Source: JBKCUI01 sp052161605
GTDB taxonomy: Bacteria > Planctomycetota > Planctomycetia > Pirellulales > Pirellulaceae
NCBI GenBank assembly: GCA_052161605.1
Contig: CP197409.1
DNA length: 64,000 nt
Strand: one strand, 5' to 3'
The notes beneath the pieces are model-generated. The model searched no databases and was not told the origin of the DNA. It saw only the letters and a program-made list of their open reading frames with translations. The position numbers and the translations under genes were made by a program. How positions within the stretch are numbered: the first letter of the stretch is position 1; each line of letters begins with the position of its first letter. Positions 56,748-64,000 of the stretch are shown one piece after another.

Positions 56748-57335
56748 AGCCACGATCACAGGAGGAACTGTAGAGGGGGGCCGGCGTTATGGTGTGCGAT
56801 ATAGGTTGTGAACAACATTTCCCGAGAAGTCCCTTTGCCTGAAGACCGGCACGATGCTGTTTCACTAGTTGCGAGACTGATAGTAGACGATCGAATAACG
56901 AGGAACAGCAACAATTCTTTCTAATCGCACAGCCCGGTTTTCACTCGATACAGCGCCGTGTCGGATAAAGATTCTTTAGATGCAAGTTCATGCAGAATAA
57001 CGCTTTACGGTAGAGGGCGGGGGCTTTCGCCACCCGGAAGTCAGCGGGATGCTGTCTACTAACTGTCAATCTTCGGCTGGGATCGCAGCGAGGCAAATAT
57101 ACTAGCTAAGTTGCGGGTACAGGTTGACACCTGTTTTCGGTGTGCTAACTTTCCATCTTACGTAATTTACGCAAAGCCCCTGATCGGAATATTTTGCCAG
57201 ATGGTTAACCCTGGCAATTTAGTCCGCAAGGAGCGCCGGAGCGGTTTCTGGCGCGAGTGGTCCATAGAAATTTCAGGATGTGCATCGTGGCGTTTGCGTG
57301 GACACAGTTTCAGAATCCCTTGGGAGGAATTGAGA
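56748..57335. other. intergenic region upstream of the Cys-rich protein gene
   Basis: 588 bases with no credible gene. It holds the candidate promoter at 57124-57151 and a GGGAGG ribosome-binding site at 57322-57327. The leader would be about 180 bases; I see no recognisable riboswitch. Confidence 0.5.
57124..57151 (+). promoter_or_regulatory. candidate promoter of the Cys-rich protein
   Basis: TTGACA, a 16-base spacer and TAACTT. The -35 box is perfect and the -10 box moderate. Confidence 0.35.
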
Positions 57336-57914
57336 ATGGTTAAAGTTCGTTTGGCTTCTTTGGCATTGGCAGCGGTTGCCTTGTCCAGCTCGTTCGCTTC
57401 GGCTTCTTGCGGTGGCCGCGTTGGCCTCTTGGCAAAGCTTCAAGCATCAAAGGCTTCCTGCTGCGAGCCAGCACCAGTTTGTGCACCAGCACCAGTTTGT
57501 GCTCCAGCTCCGACCTGCTGCGAGCCAGCTCCAGCATGTGGCGGTCGAGTAGGTCTTTTGGCTAAGCTCAAGGCACGCAAGGCTGCTTGCTGCGAGCCAG
57601 CTCCAGTTTGCTGCGAGCCAGCTCCAGCTCCTGTTTGCTGCGATGCAGCTCCAGCTTGCTGTGAGCCAGCACCAACCTGCGGTGGCCGAGTTGGTCTTTT
57701 CGCTAAGCTCCGCGCTCGTCGTGCATCTTGCTGCGAGCCAGCACCAGCATGCTGCGAAGCTCCAGCTCCTGCTTGCGGATGCGGAACAACTGTTGTTACC
57801 TCCGGTTGCAGCACCTGCGGAACCACCGTTGACATGGGTTCCGTAAGCACCAGCGAAGCAGCACCTCCAGCAGCACCAGCTGCTCCTTCGGCTAGCGATG
57901 CTCCAACGACCTAG
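57336..57914 (+). CDS. secreted Cys/Ala/Pro-rich repeat protein
   Basis: 192 residues from the ATG at 57336, after GGGAGG. A signal peptide ends near SFASA. The mature part has three copies of CGGRVGLLAKL followed by a basic stretch and CCEPAP units (CCEPAPVC, CCEPAPAC, CCDAAP). About 30 Cys are spread over about 140 residues. The tail is an Ala/Pro/Ser-rich segment without Cys. The sequence suggests a disulfide-linked structural or surface protein; metal binding is possible. It ends with a GAAA-loop terminator. Confidence 0.85.
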   Translation: MVKVRLASLALAAVALSSSFASASCGGRVGLLAKLQASKASCCEPAPVCAPAPVCAPAPTCCEPAPACGGRVGLLAKLKARKAACCEPAPVCCEPAPAPVCCDAAPACCEPAPTCGGRVGLFAKLRARRASCCEPAPACCEAPAPACGCGTTVVTSGCSTCGTTVDMGSVSTSEAAPPAAPAAPSASDAPTT

Positions 57915-57945
57915 TCTTTGGAAAATCTGAGTTTGAATTAGAATG

Positions 57946-57974
57946 AACCGGGGTGGAAACACTCCGGTTTTTTT
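57946..57974 (+). terminator. Rho-independent terminator with GAAA loop
   Basis: A stem of AACCGGGGTG and CACTCCGGTT (one G-T pair) with a GAAA tetraloop runs into a T7 tract. It ends the Cys-rich protein gene transcript. Confidence 0.85.
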
Positions 57975-58018
57975 ATTGTGCTACTCGCAAGCCTTCCAAG
58001 CCTTGGCAAAGCTGATCC

Positions 58019-58705
58019 ATGCAAAAGAATTCCCGTGCCCAACAGCCTCCCAGCTCCCAGCCTGTCAGCTCCCAGAGTGTAAGTTCCCCGGGGCAGGGAG
58101 CTAGCCACTACTCCCAACCAAGTGGCTTGGTTCGTGCTCTCGTGTATGCTCTAGCCATCATCCACTTTTCAGTCCTTGCAATCGCCTATTCAGGAAACTG
58201 GTTAAAGTCGTCGTCAAAAGATCGATTGATCACGCGACTGAAACCCTACCTGATTGGACTCAACTGGAACCTGGAGATGTTTCCAGTCGAATGGAATCGT
58301 ATCGATCCAGATGAAGGTTGTGCGAGGCTTGTCCTGAAAACCCCTGAGGGAGAAACGTTTGTCGCACTCAGCACCAACTCGCCCAACGCCGATCGATTGC
58401 GAGAGCGTCAATTGCTTGGGCTTATGAACAGCATGGCGTTGAACGCGAACGATGATGGCCTCTCGTTACTGCTCGCTTCGGCTGTTCGGTTCGCAGAGAA
58501 ATCGCAAAGTAGAACCTTTTCTTCGATCGTTATCGAACAGCGAGAATACGGAACCGCAGATTACTTCGTCACCTATGAAGCCAAAAAAGTGCTGATCGAC
58601 GGAGCGATCACGTTTTTACCTCTCCTAGAACCGCAACGAACGGTGCAGAGCCTTGTTACGGCGTCCATCGTAGACGATGCGACGCGTGCGGAGGGAGTCG
58701 AATGA
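58019..58705 (+). CDS. single-pass membrane protein, unknown
   Basis: 228 residues. A polar Ser/Gln/Pro-rich N-terminus precedes one helix (LVYALAIIHFSVLAIAYSG), then a 170-residue extracytoplasmic domain. The stop overlaps the start of the HTTM-like protein by 4 bases, so the two probably work together, as seen for HTTM-linked partner proteins. Confidence 0.75.
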   Translation: MQKNSRAQQPPSSQPVSSQSVSSPGQGASHYSQPSGLVRALVYALAIIHFSVLAIAYSGNWLKSSSKDRLITRLKPYLIGLNWNLEMFPVEWNRIDPDEGCARLVLKTPEGETFVALSTNSPNADRLRERQLLGLMNSMALNANDDGLSLLLASAVRFAEKSQSRTFSSIVIEQREYGTADYFVTYEAKKVLIDGAITFLPLLEPQRTVQSLVTASIVDDATRAEGVE

Positions 58706-59607
58706 GAGCGACCGAGCTAAACAAACCCAAACCCACAGTTGCCGGCTGGTTGAGTTCTGTGGATTCTGTCTGGGGGGAGTTTTGGTTTGCCCCACTCCCG
58801 ACACCGCAAATTCGAACCACAAGATTCATCGTTGGCTTGGTATCGTTTTTCTTGTTCTTAAGCTATGCATTAATCGGAAACAAATGGTTTACCGATCGTG
58901 GCTGGTTTGACAGCACGGCGGGGCTATTCCTTGTGGGAGAAGGATTGCCTGATATGGGAGCCGAATTTCGGATCACTCCGTTTTATCAAAATCCACAGTG
59001 GGTTTTTCCTGTTGCCATCGTGGGTGCGATAGCATCGATTGCTTTAGCCATCGGTCGATTGGCTCCGATCGCTGCTTTGGTTGCATTCCTCAGCATCATG
59101 TTTTTTCATAATCGCGCCCCCTTGCTAGTCACCTACAGCGAACCGCTGGTATCAGCCTTTCTGTTCTACTCAATCCTCGTGCCGAGCGGCTTGTATAAAT
59201 CCAATAAAGCTTACTTTGCGACGGTGGGCATGAGGCTCATTCAGATCCACTTTGTGCTCTGGATTGGGTTTAGCCTGTTTAGCATGCTCTCCAATGAAGG
59301 TTGGTGGACCGGGGAGTCCGTTCGCCGTTTGATTGAGGATCGCCAAGGGCTTCTTCCCTCATCATGGGGTATGCCAGTCTTTGCAGAATGCATGACAGTC
59401 CTAATCGTTATCTCGCAAATCCTGTTTTTAATTTGCGTAGCGAGGCCTTCGTGGCGACAGTACGGTTTCTGGGCTATGCTTGTTTTTGTCCTGGCTATGC
59501 TAATCGTCATTGCAGATTGGATGTATGCTTTGACGGTTGTGGCCGGACTTTTGTCGCTCGCTATGCTACCTTTGTTTTTATCCAAAAGAATTTTAGCCTA
59601 CTCATGA
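58702..59607 (+). CDS. HTTM-like polytopic membrane protein
   Basis: 301 residues with seven or eight membrane helices. GEFWFAPLPTPQIRTTRFIVGLV at the start and RLIQIHFVLWIGFSLF resemble the HTTM family (horizontally transferred transmembrane; the vitamin K-dependent gamma-carboxylase fold), but not the carboxylase active site. The reaction is unknown. It overlaps the preceding partner and the following sugar isomerase by 4 bases each. Confidence 0.75.
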   Translation: MRATELNKPKPTVAGWLSSVDSVWGEFWFAPLPTPQIRTTRFIVGLVSFFLFLSYALIGNKWFTDRGWFDSTAGLFLVGEGLPDMGAEFRITPFYQNPQWVFPVAIVGAIASIALAIGRLAPIAALVAFLSIMFFHNRAPLLVTYSEPLVSAFLFYSILVPSGLYKSNKAYFATVGMRLIQIHFVLWIGFSLFSMLSNEGWWTGESVRRLIEDRQGLLPSSWGMPVFAECMTVLIVISQILFLICVARPSWRQYGFWAMLVFVLAMLIVIADWMYALTVVAGLLSLAMLPLFLSKRILAYS

Positions 59608-60608
59608 CTCCCCGCTTTCCACCCTCCCAAGGAACTTCGCGACGCGAGTTTCTGTGCGACTCAGCCATAGCCGCCGCCTCTGTCGCAGCAGGCATTTCCA
59701 TAACGAGTTCTGCCTCGGCTGCATCTCCCCCAATTACCTCTCCTAGTCCCACAATCACCTCTTCCAGCAGCGAGGCAAAGCAGATGAAATTTTGTCTAAA
59801 CACCAGCACCATCCAAGGGGACAAGATTCCGATTCGGGAGCAAGTGGAAATCGCCAAAAAGGCTGGTTACGATGGAATCGAGATATGGCTACGCGATGTG
59901 GACAAGTTTGAGAAAGAGGGTGGCAAGCGAAGTGACCTCAAAAAGCACATCGCAGACTCGGGACTTGCTTTGGAGAGTGCAATCGCATTTGCAGCCTGGA
60001 TCGTTGACGATGACGAAGCGCGAAGCAAAGGACTCGAACAGGCCAAGCGAGAAATGCAAATGGTTGTCGATTTGGGTGGCCATCGCATCGCAGCACCACC
60101 CGCCGGAGCATCGAATTCGGACTCACCCTCCATCTCGCTCGACGCAGCCGGACGCAGATATGCGGACCTTTTAGAGGTGGGGGCTCAATTGGGTTGCACA
60201 CCAATGCTCGAGGTGTGGGGGTTCTCAAAGAATCTTTCCAAACTCCCCGAGGTGCTTTACATAGCTTCCGCTTCGCAACATCCCAATGCGTGCATCCTCC
60301 CCGACATCTACCACCTTTACAAAGGGGGCTCGACGTTTGAAGACATCAAATTCCTTTCAGGAAAAAAGATCCCAGTCTTTCATCTAAACGATTACCCTGA
60401 TATCCCGAGAGACGAGATCAACGATGCAGATCGCGTGTACCCCGGCGATGGCGTCGCCCCCATTACGGAAGTATTGCGACAAGTCATTGCGACAGGGTTC
60501 GATGGAGTCGTGTCGCTAGAATTGTTCAATCGAAAGTATTGGGAACAAGATCCGAATGTTGTCGCCGCAGAAGGTTTGCGCAAAATGAAAGCCGTCATCC
60601 CAAACTAG
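59604..60608 (+). CDS. Tat-exported sugar phosphate isomerase/epimerase family (TIM barrel) protein
   Basis: 334 residues from the ATG at 59604, overlapping the HTTM stop (ATGA). The N-terminus is a Tat signal (SRREFLCDSAIAAASVAAG). The AP-endonuclease-2-type TIM barrel shows KFCLNTSTIQ, KKAGYDGIEIWL, VFHLNDYPDIP and GFDGVVSLELFN. Such exported planctomycete enzymes act on sugars in the periplasm; the substrate is unknown. Confidence 0.88.
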   Translation: MTPRFPPSQGTSRREFLCDSAIAAASVAAGISITSSASAASPPITSPSPTITSSSSEAKQMKFCLNTSTIQGDKIPIREQVEIAKKAGYDGIEIWLRDVDKFEKEGGKRSDLKKHIADSGLALESAIAFAAWIVDDDEARSKGLEQAKREMQMVVDLGGHRIAAPPAGASNSDSPSISLDAAGRRYADLLEVGAQLGCTPMLEVWGFSKNLSKLPEVLYIASASQHPNACILPDIYHLYKGGSTFEDIKFLSGKKIPVFHLNDYPDIPRDEINDADRVYPGDGVAPITEVLRQVIATGFDGVVSLELFNRKYWEQDPNVVAAEGLRKMKAVIPN

Positions 60609-60617
60609 AAAGCCGTT

Positions 60618-62393
60618 ATGCTAAGAACGAAAATCCTGTTAAGCAAAGCTCTCACCTGCGCACTTTTGGTCGCTGCTGTCTCTCAGGCGCAGCAACCTGT
60701 TCAAGAATTCCAAGCACCTAAAGAACTGACCCCACCCTCGATAGGCTTGGGAACCATGCCGGAATGGATTACCCAGTTCTCGGCAGACCAGGATACCATG
60801 CGCCGTAGATTTCGGCTTCCGGCTGATCCGTATCTCTACGAGTTCACGGAGAATCTGCTATCCAGCTGGCGTGAAAGAATGGACTCGCTCGATTTCAATT
60901 CACTCGAATATGACGACCAAATCGATTGGTTGATGCTCTCTCGCGAGATCGACCACCTGGACTATTGGCAAAATCGAAACAAGCTCAGAGATACGGAGGC
61001 ATTAAAGCTCATCCCTTATGCAAACTTGCTGGGACGATTTTCTGCAGCGAAAGAACACGGAATCAAACTCGAAGCGGAAGAAGCTGCAGAGTTGCTAGAC
61101 CAAGTTGCCAAGATGGCAGAAACAGCTCGCGGTGAACTGTACGCCCCGAAATCATCCGAATCGGACGAACAAGTTCGTGCGACGTTAGCGATTACCGCAA
61201 TTCGAGCCGCTGAACTGATCGATCAATTTTCTCGCTACGCTCGGGACACTCACAATTTTTACGATGGCTACGACCCTAAGTACATGTGGTGGGCGGGCAA
61301 GCCGTTCACCGCAGCGATGGAAGCGGTTAAGAATCATGGGCGAGCGGTCCGAGAGAAGTTAGCTGGCATCCGAGAAGATGACAAAGACAAGATCATTGGA
61401 TTGCCAATCGGCGATGAGGCATTACAGCAATCTCTCGTTCATGCTTGGATGCCTTACACGGTGGAAGAGCTGATCAAGATAGGTGAGCGCGAATTAGAGT
61501 GGTGCGAAGCGGAATTCAAAAAGGCAGCCGATGAATTGGGGTTCGACGGTGATGCGAGGAAGGCATTGAATCTCGTTAAATCGAGATACGTCGATCCAGG
61601 CGATCAGCCGGACATGATCCGTGATCTGGCTTGGGAAGCGATTCATTTTCTCGAAGAGAACGATCTGCTAACCATACCGAACATGGCCAAGCACGGATGG
61701 CGGCTCGAAATGATGAGCCCCGAAGCACAGCGGGTGAATCCGTACTTCCTAGGTGGCAACAATATCATCGTTTCGTACCCTACGAACACGATGACCCATG
61801 AGGAAAAGCTCATGAGTCTGCGCAGCAACAATATTCATTTTTGTCGTGCTACGGTGCATCACGAGCTGATTCCTGGACACCACATGCAATACTACACCCT
61901 CGCTCGTTATCGTCCGTATCGAGCTCTGTTTAACTCACCTTTCTGGATGGAGGGTTGGGCGTTGTATTGGGAGATGGTGCTGTGGGACAAGAACTTTGGC
62001 AAGACACCAGAAGATCGAGTGGGAATGCTCTTTTGGAGACGCCACCGCGCGGCGCGAATCATTTTTTCACTGAACTATCAATCGGGAAAATGGAGTGCTG
62101 AGGAGTGTGTCAAGTATCTGACTGAACGCGTAGGACATGAGCCCAGCGCAGCAGCCGCCGAGGTGCGTCGTTCCGTCATGGGCAACTACGGGCCGCTTTA
62201 CCAAGCAGCTTATATGCTAGGTGGTCTTCAGTTGAGATCGTTGGAACGCGAGCTAGTCCATTCGGGCAAAATGACCTACAAAGAGTTTCACGATGCCATC
62301 CTCAAGGAGAACTACATGCCCTTTGAACTCCTCCGCGCCAAGCTCCTGCGGCTGCCGCTGAGCAAAGACCAGATTTCGACCTGGAAGTTTTAG
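60618..62393 (+). CDS. secreted DUF885 metallopeptidase-like protein
   Basis: 591 residues with a signal peptide ending near VSQAQ. The helical DUF885 body carries the zinc site HHELIPGHHMQYY (about residues 413-425; HExxPGH pattern) with a downstream Glu in MEGWALYWEM. It is expected to be a periplasmic or secreted zinc-dependent peptidase of the M3-like DUF885 family. It starts 10 bases after the sugar isomerase. Confidence 0.9.
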   Translation: MLRTKILLSKALTCALLVAAVSQAQQPVQEFQAPKELTPPSIGLGTMPEWITQFSADQDTMRRRFRLPADPYLYEFTENLLSSWRERMDSLDFNSLEYDDQIDWLMLSREIDHLDYWQNRNKLRDTEALKLIPYANLLGRFSAAKEHGIKLEAEEAAELLDQVAKMAETARGELYAPKSSESDEQVRATLAITAIRAAELIDQFSRYARDTHNFYDGYDPKYMWWAGKPFTAAMEAVKNHGRAVREKLAGIREDDKDKIIGLPIGDEALQQSLVHAWMPYTVEELIKIGERELEWCEAEFKKAADELGFDGDARKALNLVKSRYVDPGDQPDMIRDLAWEAIHFLEENDLLTIPNMAKHGWRLEMMSPEAQRVNPYFLGGNNIIVSYPTNTMTHEEKLMSLRSNNIHFCRATVHHELIPGHHMQYYTLARYRPYRALFNSPFWMEGWALYWEMVLWDKNFGKTPEDRVGMLFWRRHRAARIIFSLNYQSGKWSAEECVKYLTERVGHEPSAAAAEVRRSVMGNYGPLYQAAYMLGGLQLRSLERELVHSGKMTYKEFHDAILKENYMPFELLRAKLLRLPLSKDQISTWKF

Positions 62394-62750
62394 TCCGCAA
62401 AAGTAGCCTCATCCTATTGTCACTTTAGAGGGCAACCATGCAAGGAACGCAAGTATATCGCGAATATTGACTTTAAAAGCGCAGCACGGGTTGGCTCCAT
62501 CCCGCGAATCCTTGAAATTACACTTCGTTTATGCAATTGTTCTAGCTGGACATACGATGCAACTTTCGGACTGCATATTCGATACATTCCTCACATTGGT
62601 ATCGGAAGCAACTGCAATGCGGTCATGGATATTGGAAATTTATGGCTTCTGCTCGCCCGTAACCAAGCATTAAGGTTGCGTAGGTGGCCCGCCGCGTGCC
62701 TAGAGATTCTCTGGACCGACTTTCACTGAAAATGAATAAAGGGTGTGGAC
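62394..62750. other. intergenic region, no feature seen
   Basis: 357 bases between the DUF885 gene and the small coiled-coil gene. Only short frames without a signal peptide, domain or ribosome-binding site were seen. The last few bases hold the AAAGGG sequence that serves the next gene. Confidence 0.5.
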
Positions 62751-62981
62751 ATGAACAATCCAGGTGTTTGCTCGATCGTCGTTGAGGAACTGCGTGATAT
62801 GCTAACTCAAGAACGGTCGGCTCGTATCAAGGCTGAAGTAAGAGCAGAAGAGCTCGAACGTCAGCTACAGCAGGCTAAGTGTCAGCATCAAGAGTGCACC
62901 GAGGAACTGGATCGTGAACAACAAAGAACGCGCGCTATGTTCGGACCAATCCCCGATACAAGATTTGGCGAGATAGACTAG
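62751..62981 (+). CDS. small coiled-coil protein
   Basis: 76 residues from the ATG at 62751, after AAAGGG (a GTG at 62745 would add two). The middle is a strong coiled coil (EERLQQA-type heptads: RSARIKAEVRAEELERQLQ) with two Cys (CQHQEC). No known family. Coding is plausible from the ribosome-binding site and coiled-coil pattern, but it could be spurious. Confidence 0.5.
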   Translation: MNNPGVCSIVVEELRDMLTQERSARIKAEVRAEELERQLQQAKCQHQECTEELDREQQRTRAMFGPIPDTRFGEID

Positions 62982-63051
62982 TCGATCGGTCGTTATCGGC
63001 CTGGTATCGAATATCGGGCTTCCAAAGCAGTCCGCAATCACTAGTCCGCAA

Positions 63052-64000
63052 TCACTTTTGACGTTCCAGTCGCTTTCGGATATCCCTAGCTGCGTTCTTG
63101 GCGAAAAACTCTCTCACTCGACTGGGTTGGCTTAAGTACTCGATCGATTTCTCTGTGCCACATTTATCTTTCAACAATCTGAGCAAGCTACTCTGAACTG
63201 CGAAGTCGTCGGTGGTGCTCAGGGCTTCCAAGATCGTTGCCTCCGCATCTGGTCCCCACGCGAGAAGCTTCGCATCCAATTTCATCCGGGTGGAAAAATC
63301 GGTCGACTTGCTCAGATATTGTTCCATTAGCCAAGGAGCTTGATCGATCGACGTACTCTTCAACACTCTCTCGAAAATCAATTCTGAGGCAGGAGCTGGT
63401 AGACTGGCAAGCTCTCGGAGTTTTGTGGAGTCAGACTCGTTGGCCCAGTGAAGCACCGCCCAAACTCCATCGATTAGCACGGGTAAGTCCGAAATCTGCT
63501 CCGTGGGCAAACTCAAAAGGGACCGTATTCCTTCGCGAACCACAGTGGGTTGATCGTCCGGTGTCGGACTAAGTACCGCTAGATCTCGGTAAGCTTGAGA
63601 AAGCTCGTTAGGTTGGGAACTCTGCTCTAAGACCTTTATGGCTCCCTTGGCGTCGAGCGACTGCTGGCCTTTGTTAAAGCTGTTAGGAGACATCCAGGTA
63701 ACTTGTTTCCCTGCTTCATTAATGATGTATCGAACTTGTGTCTCCCCGGTGCGATTACTCTGGGAACTTCTCATGATGCTACGGCCAGATCCCGGTGTGG
63801 GGAAATTCATGCCGGAACGTTCTGCTCCAAAGCTAATGCTGCTGCTATCGGTTCCGAATCCTTGAGCCGGTGGATTAGATGGAATCGACGGACCTCTGGG
63901 GCTAGCTGAAAAGTTTGGAGCCGTAGGCCCTCGTGAGGGTGATTCGTTATGATTGAATTCTGTTCGCCCATTCGCCATGCCAGAAGAACCATTTTCTTGG
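63052..64000 (-). CDS. hypothetical protein, 5' end outside window
   Basis: The frame is open to the right edge, so the true start may be outside; an ATG at 63978 would give 308 residues. The N-terminal part is low-complexity (Ser/Pro/Gly-rich). Residues from about 110 are helical with repeats of roughly 40 residues (LLSLPTEQISDLPVLIDGVW, LLRLLKDKCGTEKSIEYL), perhaps HEAT-like. Function unknown. Confidence 0.75.
   Translation of the reverse strand, partial: QENGSSGMANGRTEFNHNESPSRGPTAPNFSASPRGPSIPSNPPAQGFGTDSSSISFGAERSGMNFPTPGSGRSIMRSSQSNRTGETQVRYIINEAGKQVTWMSPNSFNKGQQSLDAKGAIKVLEQSSQPNELSQAYRDLAVLSPTPDDQPTVVREGIRSLLSLPTEQISDLPVLIDGVWAVLHWANESDSTKLRELASLPAPASELIFERVLKSTSIDQAPWLMEQYLSKSTDFSTRMKLDAKLLAWGPDAEATILEALSTTDDFAVQSSLLRLLKDKCGTEKSIEYLSQPSRVREFFAKNAARDIRKRLERQK

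Noticed and set aside
57450..57780. Repeat array that could be taken for a CRISPR
   Set aside because: The repeats are short codon repeats (CCEPAP) inside a coding frame, with no regular spacers.
57447..57962. Minus-strand frames rich in Ala, Gly, Ser and Trp
   Set aside because: They are mirrors of the repetitive Cys-rich gene; repeats keep several frames open.

Overview
The window reads as chromosomal DNA of a planctomycete, most likely from the Pirellulales. Basis (sequence plus knowledge of these families): two DUF1559 prepilin-like proteins, each followed by a small lipoprotein; a CRTAC1/ASPIC-type FG-GAP lipoprotein; a BatA/vWA plus DUF58 pair; a serine/threonine kinase with an extracellular sensor; a PEP-CTERM subtilase; Tat-exported sugar-metabolism enzymes; and many unrecognised secreted proteins. 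Base composition looks to be near 50% GC by eye. I saw no rRNA, tRNA, CRISPR array, insertion sequence or phage gene.

Layout. 1-6.7 kb (minus): an operon-like run of a GATase-like membrane lipoprotein, a polytopic GT-C-like protein, a TPR protein and a CRTAC1 lipoprotein cut by the window edge. 6.9-12 kb (plus): sensor Ser/Thr kinase, cheB, cheR and a small secreted protein. 12-15.7 kb (minus): BatA/vWA protein, DUF58 protein and a FliS-like chaperone. 15.9-26.4 kb: old-yellow-enzyme oxidoreductase, aldo/keto reductase, Uup ABC-F ATPase, LamG-like secreted protein, PEP-CTERM subtilase, GH16 glucanase overlapping rsmD, secreted cyclophilin. 26.7-36.6 kb (plus): a twice-repeated module of DUF1559 protein, small lipoprotein and AhpD-like protein. 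Its second copy ends in an EF-hand/deiodinase-like/AhpD fusion, followed by a four-domain AhpD-like protein. 36.9-40.8 kb (plus): small hypothetical, hemL, membrane protein, Tat-exported amidohydrolase, msrA.

40.8-49 kb holds the most striking locus: a minus-strand gene set of rhodopsin, blh, crtY, crtE, crtI and crtB, the last five joined by 4-base start/stop overlaps. A MerR/CarH-like regulator is divergent from it. The enzymes give a full path from prenyl diphosphates through phytoene, lycopene and beta-carotene to retinal for a DTE-type, xanthorhodopsin-like proton pump. The regulator keeps the CarH Wx9EH motif but has Tyr where the cobalamin-ligating His should be. 49.2-53.1 kb is a three-gene succinate dehydrogenase operon (sdhC-sdhA-sdhB), separated from the regulator by a hairpin-rich repeat-like element.

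53.4-64 kb (mostly plus): coiled-coil membrane protein, a 51-residue membrane peptide, EVE-domain protein, secreted hypothetical, a Cys-rich repeat protein, a membrane protein pair with an HTTM-like member, a Tat-exported sugar isomerase, a DUF885 metallopeptidase-like protein, a small coiled-coil protein, and a minus-strand gene leaving the window on the right. Residue numbers below refer to the start I chose unless stated otherwise.
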